Below are positions 16,490 through 24,572 of a stretch of 39,874 bases of DNA, one piece after another. A model generated the notes under the pieces. That model worked only from the letters and a program-made list of their open reading frames with translations. It did no database searches and was not told where the DNA came from. The stretch lies in assembly GCF_022179685.1 (NCBI RefSeq), contig NZ_BPRB01000198.1, positions 1 through 39,874 of the forward strand, written 5' to 3'. This stretch comes from Methylobacterium trifolii (lineage in GTDB: Bacteria; Pseudomonadota; Alphaproteobacteria; Rhizobiales; Beijerinckiaceae). The position numbers and the translations under genes are program-made. The stretch's first letter is position 1. Each line of letters begins with the position of its first letter.

Positions 16490-17007
16490 ACAGCCCGTCC
16501 CCGATGTCCGGAGTCACGCGGCCCCGGGCGGCGCAACCGCCCCTCGATTCGACATCCGACATGGCTCGACCGAGTGCGCGCGATGCGACCTTGCCCGCGC
16601 AGACGGCCTGCGTGTTGCTCGACCGCGGACCACGCCTGCGTGATCGTCTCCGACAGCGCGATATCGGCTCAATGATTATCGAATATTCATGCATTATCCC
16701 TGGGTAATTTGACTATGGTTATATAATTTAATTCTGTAATTTACAAAAAACAGTCGCCCGTCGTAGAATTTTCAGATCGAGGCAGGCCCGCGGCCGCATC
16801 TGATGAATTTCCTGCCCTGATCGTCTCAGCCTATAAAATTGGCATTTTCCGCGCGGCCGTCGCACGCGCGAACGACGAAACGCATCCTGCGAGGCCTGAT
16901 ATGCCGTGCGAAAATGCACCTTGATTAACAATAGTTCATATGTGCATCAGGATTAGGCGAACTCGGTTCAGCGTCTACCATGCATGACTTCACGCATGGA
17001 GCATGGA
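16490..17007. other. AT-rich gene-poor stretch
   Basis: No convincing gene. From about 16660 to 17000 the sequence is far richer in A/T than anything else in the window (for example the TATATAATTTAA run near 16722-16733). The short open frames here have no family features or ribosome sites. The stretch probably carries promoters for the LysR gene (minus) and for the small secreted protein (plus), and may be a scar of horizontal transfer. An inverted repeat ccatgc/gcatgg (16978-16983, 16994-16999) lies just before the small gene. Confidence 0.5.
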
Positions 17008-17304
17008 ATGAGATTTACAAATACAGTCGTTTTCTCTGCGTTCGTCTTGAGCTTTCTCCCGAGCGTATCGATGGCACAATCGGCGCGATGGAATGCTCTC
17101 GAACAGCCCCGGACCTTCCGCGCCCAGGAGCAGAGCGTCGACCTGCGCCGGACCGATCGACGCGATCCGACCGGTATCCTGCGCGGGCAAGGCGTCAGCA
17201 GCCTGTATGGCGGGATGGGGAACATGGGTGGCGGGTCGGGGCGAAGCGCCAACACCGGCATCGGCCTGGGCGGCATCGGGGCCTCTCAGGGCGCCCGAAA
17301 CTAA
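17008..17304 (+). CDS. Small secreted Gly-rich protein, unknown function
   Basis: This 98-residue protein begins with a clear Sec signal peptide (MRFTNTVVFSAFVLSFLPSV, cut near SMA-QSA). The mature part has an Arg/Gln-rich half with LRRTDRRDPTGILRGQGVS and a Gly/Met/Ser-rich tail with YGGMGNMGGGSGRS repeats. I recognise no family. The ATG at 17008 is chosen because it gives the signal peptide, while an ATG at 16984 would add a hydrophilic leader. The gene follows an AT-rich region and stands alone, upstream of and on the same strand as dctP2, separated by 434 bases. It may be a periplasmic or cell-surface protein. Confidence 0.6.
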   Translation: MRFTNTVVFSAFVLSFLPSVSMAQSARWNALEQPRTFRAQEQSVDLRRTDRRDPTGILRGQGVSSLYGGMGNMGGGSGRSANTGIGLGGIGASQGARN

Positions 17305-17738
17305 GCGCCTCCAAACACCCCCGATCACCGGGACGTCTCCTTGCGCCTAGAACGGCGCAGGGGGAGTCTCGTCGGCGGCATCACGCCGCCTCGCCTTGGC
17401 CAGCCACCGCGAGGCTGGCCCGCACTTCGACGCGACACGGGTCTGGCAACCCAGCGACCGTTCTTCGTGGTCCATCGCGGATGCCGCCGATCTGAAGCGG
17501 GGCCACGTGGAGCCATATCGGCCTGTTCCCCCGTCCGACAGAGGCCGGATTGCCTCTCACCCGGTGCCGACCGCTTCGTTGGATGTCGGACTGAGTCACG
17601 ACCTGCGGCCGGCCCGCGTTGACAGCCTCCGGCGGATCGCATTCTGATGAAGGGACAAGACTTGGGATCCGCAGAACGGGTCTTCGACACCGAGGAAACG
17701 GGGAGCCCGTCCGGGCTCGCCCCAGGAAGCACGCCACC
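17305..17738. other. Gene-free region with three hairpins
   Basis: No gene that I can support. A cluster of short perfect stem-loops lies at 17342-17359 (tgcgcc/ggcgca), 17374-17390 (ggcggc/gccgcc) and 17398-17420 (ggccagcc/ggctggcc). Together they may end transcription from the small secreted gene. The rest looks like unstructured upstream DNA of dctP2, with a promoter candidate near its end. Confidence 0.45.
17619..17647 (+). promoter_or_regulatory. Candidate promoter of the dctP2-thiolase-ligase unit
   Basis: A perfect -35 hexamer TTGACA (17619-17624) is followed after 17 bases by TTCTGA (17642-17647), a weak -10. The predicted start would leave an 85-base or so leader before dctP2. The evidence is mainly the -35 match. 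Confidence 0.35.
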
Positions 17739-18758
17739 ATGTCTCTGTCCCGCCGCCGCATGCTCGCAGCCGGTTCGACCGCCGTATTGGGAGGCCTGAT
17801 CGGGGCGCCGCACGTCGCCCGCGCCCAGAAGGCCGAGTTCGTCTACAAATACGCCAACAACCTGCCCGACACCCACCCGATGAACATCCGCGCCCGCGAG
17901 ATGTCCGCGGCGCTGAAGGCGGAGACGAACGGGCGCTTCGAATTGCAGGTGTTCCCCTCCAGCCAGCTCGGCTCGGACACCGACACCTTGAGCCAGATCC
18001 GCTCGGGCGGCGTCGAGTTCTTCACGATCTCCCCGCTGATCCTCTCGACCCTGGTGCCGGCCGCCTCGATCAACGGCATCGGCTACGCCTTCCCGGACTA
18101 CGACGCCGTGTGGAAGGCGATGGACGGCGACCTCGGCGCCTACGTGCGCGGGCAGATCGCCAAGGCCAACCTCGTCGCCATGGATAAGATCTGGGACAAC
18201 GGCTACCGCCAGACCACCTCCTCGGTGAAGCCGATCGCCAGCCCGGAGGACCTGCGCGGCTTCAAGATCCGCGTGCCCCCCTCGCCCCTCTGGACCTCGA
18301 TGTTCAAGGCGTTCGACGCCGCGCCCACCTCGATCAACTTCAACGAGACCTACTCGTCCCTCCAGACGAAGATCGTCGAGGGGCAGGAGAACCCGCTGGC
18401 CGTCATCGCCACGGCGAAGTTCAACGAGGTGCAGAAATACTGCTCCATGACCAACCACATGTGGGACGGCTACTGGTTCCTGGCTAACCGCCGCGCCTGG
18501 GAGCGCCTGCCCGCGGACCTGCGCACGGTCGTCGCCCGGCACATCGACGCCGCAGGCATGAAGGAGCGCGAGGACGTGGCCAAGCTCAACGCCACCCTCC
18601 AGGGCGAGTTGTCCGGCAAGGGCCTGACCTTCAACAAGCCCGACCCGGAGCCCTTCCGGGAGAAGCTGCGCAAGGCCGGCTTCTACGCGGAGTGGAAGGG
18701 CCGCTACGGCGAGGAAGCCTGGGCCATCCTGGAGAAGACCTGCGGGAAGCTGTCCTGA
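17739..18758 (+). CDS. TRAP transporter substrate-binding protein DctP (copy 2)
   Basis: A 339-residue periplasmic receptor with a twin-arginine-like signal (SRRRMLAAGS, cut near ARA-QKA). It carries the same DctP landmarks as copy 1: QLGSDTDTLSQIRSGGVEFF, the carboxylate-binding Arg in FKIRVPPSP, and IVEGQENPLA. About half of its residues match copy 1 end to end, so the two are paralogs with probably related ligands. The ATG at 17739 has AGGAAG upstream; the longer open frame has no ribosome site. No DctQ or DctM is encoded beside it. It leads a plus-strand unit with a thiolase-like gene 44 bases downstream, so the imported carboxylate may be activated to a CoA ester. Confidence 0.92.
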   Translation: MSLSRRRMLAAGSTAVLGGLIGAPHVARAQKAEFVYKYANNLPDTHPMNIRAREMSAALKAETNGRFELQVFPSSQLGSDTDTLSQIRSGGVEFFTISPLILSTLVPAASINGIGYAFPDYDAVWKAMDGDLGAYVRGQIAKANLVAMDKIWDNGYRQTTSSVKPIASPEDLRGFKIRVPPSPLWTSMFKAFDAAPTSINFNETYSSLQTKIVEGQENPLAVIATAKFNEVQKYCSMTNHMWDGYWFLANRRAWERLPADLRTVVARHIDAAGMKEREDVAKLNATLQGELSGKGLTFNKPDPEPFREKLRKAGFYAEWKGRYGEEAWAILEKTCGKLS

Positions 18759-18802
18759 CGGCGTAGGACCCCACCCGACGCCCGAGACGAAGAGAATCCG
18801 AG

Positions 18803-19972
18803 ATGACGCGCGCCTGCATCGTGGGCTGGGCCCACACCCCCTTCGGCAAGCTGGAGGACCCGGACGTCGAGAGCCTGATCGCACGGGTCTCGGGCGAGGC
18901 CCTGGCCCATGCAGGCCTCGGGGCGGACCGGGTCGACGGCATCTATGTCGGGGTGATGAACAACGGCTTCTCGAAGCAGGGCTTCGAGGCGGCGCAGGTG
19001 GCCCTCCACATGCCGGATCTCGCCCACGTCCCGGCGACGCACCTGGAGAACGCCTGCGCCACCGGTTCGGCGGCCCTCTACGCGGCGCTGGACTTCGTGG
19101 ACAGCGGCCGGGGCCGGGTCGCCCTGGTGGTGGGCGCCGAGAAGATGACGGCCAAGACCGTGCCCGAGACCAGCGACATCCTGCTCGGCGCCTCCTACCG
19201 CAAGGAGGAGGACGAGATCGAAGGCGGCTTTGCCGGCGTGTTCGGGCGGATCGCGGCGGGCTACTTCCAGCGCTACGGCGACCGCAGCGAGGACCTGGCC
19301 CGGATCGCGGCCAAGAACCACCGCAACGGCGTGGCCAACCCCTATGCCCAGATGCGCCGGGACTTCGGCTTCGACTTCTGCAACCGCGTCTCCGACAAGA
19401 ACCCCTACGTCGCCGCCCCCCTGCGCCGCACCGACTGCTCCCTGATCTCGGATGGCGCCGCCGCCCTGGTCGTGGCCGACGCGGAGACCGCCGAGGGGCT
19501 GGAGCGCGCGATCGGCTTCCGGGCCCGCCAGCACGTCAACGACATCCTGCCCCTGTCGCGCCGCGACCCCACCGCCTTCCAGGGGGCGCGGCTCGCCTGG
19601 GAGAAGGCCCGCGCTGAGGCCGGCCTGACGCTTGCCGACCTCGACCTCGTCGAGACCCACGACTGCTTCACCATCGCCGAGCTGATCGAGTACGAGGCCA
19701 TGGGGCTCGCCGCCCCCGGCGAGGGGTATCGCGTGGTGCGCGAGGGCCTGGCCGAGAAGGGCGGGCGCCTGCCGATCAACCCGTCGGGCGGCCTCAAGTC
19801 CAAGGGGCATCCGGTGGGCGCCACCGGCGTGTCCATGCACGTCATGGCCTGCCTGCAGCTGATGAACGAGGCCGGCGAGATGCAGGTGGCGGACGCCAAC
19901 CTCGCGGGCGTGTTCAACATGGGCGGCGCGGCGGTGGCCAACTACGTCTCGATCCTGGAGCGGCGCAGGTGA
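18803..19972 (+). CDS. Thiolase family protein (SCP2-thiolase-like)
   Basis: This 389-residue enzyme has the thiolase nucleophile Cys85 in ENACATGSAA, a histidine motif HDCF at 286-289, and His336 in GGLKSKGHPVGATG. The usual C-terminal CxG cysteine is missing: the loop reads FNMGGAAVAN, as in SCP2/SCPx-type and archaeal HMG-CoA-linked acetyl-CoA acetyltransferases. Such enzymes cleave 3-oxoacyl-CoA or condense acyl-CoA units, and many work with a small DUF35 zinc-ribbon partner, which is not seen here. The gene lies between dctP2 and an acyl-CoA synthetase on the same strand. It could be catalytic in CoA-ester degradation; the substrate is unknown. Confidence 0.87.
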   Translation: MTRACIVGWAHTPFGKLEDPDVESLIARVSGEALAHAGLGADRVDGIYVGVMNNGFSKQGFEAAQVALHMPDLAHVPATHLENACATGSAALYAALDFVDSGRGRVALVVGAEKMTAKTVPETSDILLGASYRKEEDEIEGGFAGVFGRIAAGYFQRYGDRSEDLARIAAKNHRNGVANPYAQMRRDFGFDFCNRVSDKNPYVAAPLRRTDCSLISDGAAALVVADAETAEGLERAIGFRARQHVNDILPLSRRDPTAFQGARLAWEKARAEAGLTLADLDLVETHDCFTIAELIEYEAMGLAAPGEGYRVVREGLAEKGGRLPINPSGGLKSKGHPVGATGVSMHVMACLQLMNEAGEMQVADANLAGVFNMGGAAVANYVSILERRR

Positions 19973-19982
19973 GCGCGGGCGG

Positions 19983-20001
19983 GCCGCCCCCGAAGGGCGG
20001 C
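19983..20001 (+). other. Intercistronic hairpin thiolase/ligase
   Basis: gccgccc (19983-19989) and gggcggc (19995-20001) form a perfect 7-bp stem with loop CCGAA, without a following T-run. It lies between the thiolase stop and the preferred ATG of the ligase, and may adjust the ratio of the two proteins. Confidence 0.5.
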
Positions 20002-20025
20002 GTCAGTCCTTGCACGCGGCGGGTG

Positions 20026-21603
20026 ATGAACCTCGCCCACTTCCTGCGCCGGTCCGCGCGCCGGCACGGGGAGGCGGTCGGCCTCGCCTGGGGCGAGCGG
20101 ACCTGGTCCTGGGCCGAGACCGACGCCCGCGTCGACGCCATGGCCGCGGCGCTCGCCGAGCGCGGCGTGACCAAGGGCGACCGGGTGCTGGTGCAGGCCA
20201 GGAACTGCAACCAGCTCTTCGAGTCGATGTTCGTCTGCTTCCGCCTCGGGGCCGTGTGGGTGCCGACGAACTTCCGCCAGACGCCCGACGAGGTCGCCTA
20301 TCTCGGGCGTGCCAGCGGCGCCACGGCGATGATCTGCCAGGCCGACTTCCCCGGGCACGAGGCGGCGGTGCGGGCGGCGGCCCCCGACCTGCGCCTCGTC
20401 GTCTCCATCGGCCCCTCGAAGTTCGGGCCCGGTTACGATGCCCTCGTCGCAGCCCATTCGGGGCAGGCGGCGCCGACGGCGGGGGTCGCGCACGACGACC
20501 CGTGCTGGTTCTTCTTCACCTCCGGCACGACCGGGCGCCCGAAGGCGGCGGTGCTGACGCACGGCCAGATGGCCTTCGTCGTCACCAACCACCTCTGCGA
20601 CCTGATGCCGGGCACGACGGAGGCCGACGCCTCCCTGGTGGTGGCGCCCCTCTCGCACGGGGCCGGCATCCACCAGCTCGTGCAGGTCGCGGCCGGCGCC
20701 AAGACCGTCCTGATGGGCGGCGACCGGTTCGACGCCGACGAGGCCTGGGCCCTGGTGGCGCGCTGGCGCATCACCAACCTGTTCACGGTGCCCACCATCG
20801 TGAAGATGCTGACCGAGCACGACGCGGTGGACCGGCACGACCATTCCTGCCTCCGCCACGTGATCTACGCGGGCGCGCCGATGTACCGGGCGGACCAGAA
20901 GCACGCGCTCGCCAAGCTCGGCCCGGTACTGGTGCAGTATTTCGGCCTCGGCGAGGTCACCGGCAACATCACGGTGCTGCCCCCACGCCTGCACGCATTG
21001 GAAGACGGGCCGGGGGCGCGGGTCGGCACCTGCGGCCATGAGCGCACCGGCATGCAGGTCCAGATCCAGGACAACGATGGCCGCGAACTGGCGCCGGGCG
21101 AGACCGGCGAGATCTGCGTCTGCGGCCCGGCGGTGTTTGCCGGCTACTACGACAACCCGGAGGCCAACGCGCAGGCGTTTCGCGATGGGTGGTTCAGGAC
21201 GGGCGACCTCGGCCACCACGACGCGGAGGGCTTCCTGTTCATCACCGGCCGCGCCTCGGACATGTACATCTCCGGCGGCTCGAACGTGTATCCGCGCGAG
21301 ACCGAGGAGAAGATGCTGGAGCATCCGGCCATCGCCGAGGTGGCGATCCTGGGCGTGCCGGACCGGACCTGGGGCGAGGTCGGCGTCGCGGTCTGCGTCC
21401 TGCGCTCGGGGGCCGCCCTGGACGAGGACACATTGCTGGCCTGGCTGGCGCCCAAGGTCTCCCGCTACAAGCTGCCGAAGCGGGTCTTCGTCTGGGACGG
21501 GCTGCCGAAATCCGGCTACGGCAAGATCACCAAGAAGGCCGTGCGGGCCGAACTCGAAGCCCGCGGCTGCCTGCCCCTCGACCGGCCGGACGACGCGGCC
21601 TGA
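20026..21603 (+). CDS. Acyl-CoA synthetase / AMP-dependent ligase
   Basis: A 525-residue member of the ANL superfamily that activates a carboxylic acid with ATP to acyl-AMP and then to acyl-CoA. The phosphate loop is TSGTTGRPKA (165-174). Later motifs are YFGLGEVTG, the GWFRTGDLG hinge region, and a C-terminal SGYGKITKKAVR with the catalytic Lys. It resembles short-chain or aryl acyl-CoA ligases. The ATG at 20026 matches the usual N terminus (MNLAHFLRRSARR). A GTG at 19969, overlapping the thiolase stop as GTGA with GGAG 8 bases upstream, is a real alternative that would add 19 residues. It ends the dctP2-thiolase unit and is convergent with the ABC operon, 28 bases away. Confidence 0.9.
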   Translation: MNLAHFLRRSARRHGEAVGLAWGERTWSWAETDARVDAMAAALAERGVTKGDRVLVQARNCNQLFESMFVCFRLGAVWVPTNFRQTPDEVAYLGRASGATAMICQADFPGHEAAVRAAAPDLRLVVSIGPSKFGPGYDALVAAHSGQAAPTAGVAHDDPCWFFFTSGTTGRPKAAVLTHGQMAFVVTNHLCDLMPGTTEADASLVVAPLSHGAGIHQLVQVAAGAKTVLMGGDRFDADEAWALVARWRITNLFTVPTIVKMLTEHDAVDRHDHSCLRHVIYAGAPMYRADQKHALAKLGPVLVQYFGLGEVTGNITVLPPRLHALEDGPGARVGTCGHERTGMQVQIQDNDGRELAPGETGEICVCGPAVFAGYYDNPEANAQAFRDGWFRTGDLGHHDAEGFLFITGRASDMYISGGSNVYPRETEEKMLEHPAIAEVAILGVPDRTWGEVGVAVCVLRSGAALDEDTLLAWLAPKVSRYKLPKRVFVWDGLPKSGYGKITKKAVRAELEARGCLPLDRPDDAA

Positions 21604-21631
21604 CTCCACCGAAGGGCGCGTTTCAGTCCGA

Positions 21632-22636
21632 TCAATACCCGGCCCGGCCTTCCTCGACCGCGTGGCAGGCCACGCCGTCGATCAGTTGCGGCACCTCGCG
21701 GCGGCAGCGCTCGGCCGCGAGGGGGCAGCGGGGGTTGAAGGCGCAGCCCGGCGGCGGGTCGATCGGATTGGGGATCTCGCCGGAGACGGGCACGCGGGCG
21801 CGGCCGATATGGCCGAGGTCGGGCACCGCATCGAGCAGCATCCGGGTGTAGGGGTGGCGCGGGCGCAGGAACAGCTCGCGCCCGCCGCCGATCTCGACCA
21901 CGCGGCCGAGATACATCACGCCGATGCGGGTCGCCATGTGGCGCACCACGGCGAGGTTGTGGGAGATGAACAGGTAGGTCAGCCCGAGCCGGTCCTGGAG
22001 GTCGCGCATCAGGTTGAGGATCTGAGCCTGCACCGACACGTCGAGCGCCGAGGTCGGCTCGTCTCCGACCAAAAACTCGGCCTGCGAGGCCAGGGCGCGG
22101 GCGATGGCCACCCGCTGGCGCTGGCCGCCGGAGAACGCGTGCGGATACTTGCTCCGATCGTCCGGATGCAGGCCGACCAGCCCCAGCAACTCACCGACGC
22201 GGGCCTGGATCGCGGCCTCGCCCCGGATCAGGTCGAAGGCCCGGATCGGCTCGGCCACGATCCGGCCCACCCTCCAGCGGGGGTTCATCGAGGCGTAGGG
22301 GTCCTGGAAGATCATCTGGATGCGGGCGCGCAGCCGCCGTCGGGCGGCCGCCTGCTTCGGGTCCGTCATCGACACGCCGGTGATGCGGACCTCGCCGCCG
22401 GAGGGCTCCAGCAGGCCGACCACCATCCGCGCCACCGTGGACTTGCCGGAGCCGGATTCGCCAACCAGCGCGAAGGTCTCGCCCCTGGCGATGGTGAAGC
22501 CGACCCCGTCCACCGCCTTGAGGCTCTGGCGCGGCGCACGCTCGATCACCCGGTTGAGCCAGGGCTTCGACACGTCGAAGACCCGACGCAGGTTCTCGAC
22601 CTCGACGTAGGGGGCGGCGCCGGCCGGCACGTTCAT
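21632..22636 (-). CDS. Peptide ABC transporter ATPase, DppF type
   Basis: A 334-residue cytoplasmic ATPase. Walker A is GESGSGKST (59-67), the Q-loop lies in IFQDPYASMNP, the signature is FSGGQRQRVAIARAL (from 168) and Walker B is FLVGDEPTSALD. The C-terminal oligopeptide-transporter domain has HPYTRMLLDAVPD and the Cys-rich CAFNPRCPLAAERC. It is the last gene of the operon, and its ATG overlaps the dppD stop by four bases (ATGA). Together with DppD it drives import of di- or oligopeptides or related solutes. Substrate cannot be told from the ATPase. Confidence 0.93.
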   Translation of the reverse strand: MNVPAGAAPYVEVENLRRVFDVSKPWLNRVIERAPRQSLKAVDGVGFTIARGETFALVGESGSGKSTVARMVVGLLEPSGGEVRITGVSMTDPKQAAARRRLRARIQMIFQDPYASMNPRWRVGRIVAEPIRAFDLIRGEAAIQARVGELLGLVGLHPDDRSKYPHAFSGGQRQRVAIARALASQAEFLVGDEPTSALDVSVQAQILNLMRDLQDRLGLTYLFISHNLAVVRHMATRIGVMYLGRVVEIGGGRELFLRPRHPYTRMLLDAVPDLGHIGRARVPVSGEIPNPIDPPPGCAFNPRCPLAAERCRREVPQLIDGVACHAVEEGRAGY

Positions 22637-23613
22637 GCCGCGTTCTCCTGCGCGTCGAAGAGGTGGCAGGCGACCCGGCTCGGGCCGACCGGGATCGGCT
22701 CCGGCCGCTCGACGCGACACCGTGAGAACACCTTCGGGCAGCGCGGGTGGAAGGCGCAGCCCGCGGGGATGGCGGTGAGCCGGGGCATCGATCCGGGGAT
22801 CTGGGCGAGGCGCCCCGGACTTTGCGTCAGCGTCGGGATCGCGCCCATCAGGCCGGCCGCGTAGGGGTGGCGGGGCTCGCGCACCACGTCCGCGACCGGG
22901 CCGATCTCGGCGATGCGGCCGGAGTACATCACGGCGACCCGGTCGGCGGCCTCGGCGATCACGCCCATGTCGTGCGTCACCAGCATCACGGCGGTGCCGT
23001 GGTCGCGGCAGAGGCGCTTCAGCAGGGTGATGATCTGGGCCTGGACCGAGACGTCGAGCGCCGTGGTCGGCTCGTCGGCGATGATGAGTTCCGGCTCGGC
23101 GGCGAGCGCCAGGGCGATCACCACGCGCTGGCGCATGCCGCCGGAGAACTCGTGCGGGTAGCCGTCGATGCGCCGCTCGGGCGCGGGGATGCCGACCTCC
23201 GCCAGCAGGGCGATGGCGCGGGCACGCGCAGCCTTCTGCGACAGGTCGGTATGGGTGCGGATCGTCTCCACGATCTGGTCGCCGACCCGGTAGAGCGGAT
23301 CGAGGGAGGTGAGCGGGTCCTGGAAGATCATGCCGATGCGCCGCCCCCGCACCCGGCGCATGCGCTCGGGGGGAAGGTCGTCGATGCGCTCGCCGCGCAA
23401 GGTAATCGTGCCGCCGGCGATGCGGCCGGGTGGGTCGATCAGGCCGATGACCGCCGCACCGGTGACGGACTTGCCGGCCCCGGACTCGCCGACGACCCCC
23501 AAAATCTCGCCCTTGGCGATGTCGAAGGAGACGCCGTCGATGGCCGTGAGGGTGCCGCGCCGGGTCTCGAAGGCGACGGAGAGGTCGCGCACGGAGAGGA
23601 CGGTGTCGCTCAT
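22633..23613 (-). CDS. Peptide ABC transporter ATPase, DppD type
   Basis: A 326-residue ATPase with Walker A GESGAGKS (42-49), signature FSGGMRQRVVIALAL, Walker B ELIIADEPTTALD and the C-terminal peptide-transporter extension (HPYAAGLMGAIPTL, then CAFHPRCPKVFSRC). It forms a heterodimer with the DppF-type ATPase on the cytoplasmic side of the DppBC channel. Its ATG overlaps the dppC stop by four bases and its stop overlaps the dppF start in the same way, so the operon is tightly coupled. Confidence 0.93.
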   Translation of the reverse strand: MSDTVLSVRDLSVAFETRRGTLTAIDGVSFDIAKGEILGVVGESGAGKSVTGAAVIGLIDPPGRIAGGTITLRGERIDDLPPERMRRVRGRRIGMIFQDPLTSLDPLYRVGDQIVETIRTHTDLSQKAARARAIALLAEVGIPAPERRIDGYPHEFSGGMRQRVVIALALAAEPELIIADEPTTALDVSVQAQIITLLKRLCRDHGTAVMLVTHDMGVIAEAADRVAVMYSGRIAEIGPVADVVREPRHPYAAGLMGAIPTLTQSPGRLAQIPGSMPRLTAIPAGCAFHPRCPKVFSRCRVERPEPIPVGPSRVACHLFDAQENAA

Positions 23614-24572
23614 TGCAGCTTCGGGTTCAGGGCGTCGCGCAGCCAGTCCCCCAGCAGGTTGATCGCCAGGACCAGCCCGGCGAGCGCCAGGCCCGGAAAG
23701 GCGACGATCCACCACTCGCCCGAGAACAGGAAGCGGTTGCCGGTGCGGATCAGGGTGCCGAGCGACGGCATGGTCTCGGGCAGCCCCGTGCCGAGGAAGG
23801 ACAGGGTCGCCTCCGTGATGATCGCGAGCGCCAGGTTGATCGTGGCGATGACGAAGACCGGGCCGGTGACGTTGGGCAGGACGTGGCGCAGCATGATCAC
23901 CGGGGAGGACAGGCCGATGAGCCGGGCGGCCTGGACGTAGTCCTTGCCCTTCTCCACCATCACCGAGGAGCGCACGGTGCGGGCGTACTGCACCCAGAAC
24001 GATAGGCCGATCGAGACCACGATGAGCCCGATGGTGGCGTTGGTGTCCAGCGCCCCGCCGAAGGCCGCCTTGGCGACCCCGTCCACGATCAGCGCGATCA
24101 GGATGGCCGGGAAGGTGAGCTGCACGTCGGCGACCCGCATGATCAGCGTGTCGAGCCAGCCGCCGACATAGCCGGCGACCAGCCCGAGGGCGATGCCGAG
24201 CGCCCCCGAGACGAGGACGCCGAGGATGCCCACGATCAGCGAGAGGCGCAGGCCGTAGAACACGGCCGAGAGCACGTCGCGGCCCTGGTCGTCGGTGCCC
24301 CACAGGAAGGGCGCCTGCCCCTCCGCCTGCCACAGGGGCGGCAGGTTGGAGTTGATGAGGTCGAGCTGGGCCGGGTCGTAGGGGTTCTGCGGCGAGATCA
24401 GCGGCGCGGCGATGGCCAGGGTGAACAGCAGGGCCGTCACGGCGAGCGCCCCGATCGCGAGCTTCGAGCGCTTGAAGCTCGCCCACAGGTCGGAATCGCG
24501 GAAGCGCGCAAGCCGGGAGCGGGGCGCGGCGGCGGGCGGTGGGAGGGCGGCCTCCCCGGCGGATGCGCTCAT
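23610..24572 (-). CDS. Peptide ABC transporter permease, DppC type
   Basis: A 320-residue inner-membrane permease. The N-terminal OppC-type segment is followed by about six helices, with the WGTDDQGRDVLSAVFYG motif typical of DppC/OppC after the first helix. The cytoplasmic EAA-like loop is in DYVQAARLIGLSSPVIMLRH. It pairs with the DppB-type permease, and ATGA overlaps join it to both neighbours. Its first 30 residues are Ala/Pro-rich, as often in these proteins. Confidence 0.93.
   Translation of the reverse strand: MSASAGEAALPPPAAAPRSRLARFRDSDLWASFKRSKLAIGALAVTALLFTLAIAAPLISPQNPYDPAQLDLINSNLPPLWQAEGQAPFLWGTDDQGRDVLSAVFYGLRLSLIVGILGVLVSGALGIALGLVAGYVGGWLDTLIMRVADVQLTFPAILIALIVDGVAKAAFGGALDTNATIGLIVVSIGLSFWVQYARTVRSSVMVEKGKDYVQAARLIGLSSPVIMLRHVLPNVTGPVFVIATINLALAIITEATLSFLGTGLPETMPSLGTLIRTGNRFLFSGEWWIVAFPGLALAGLVLAINLLGDWLRDALNPKLQ

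Noticed and set aside
16488..16931. Short minus-strand frames in the AT-rich stretch
   Set aside because: Arg-rich products of 67-68 residues without ribosome sites, signal or family features.
17325..17738. Possible gene remnant upstream of dctP2
   Set aside because: Translations in all frames are low-complexity or random; only hairpins and a promoter candidate are supportable.
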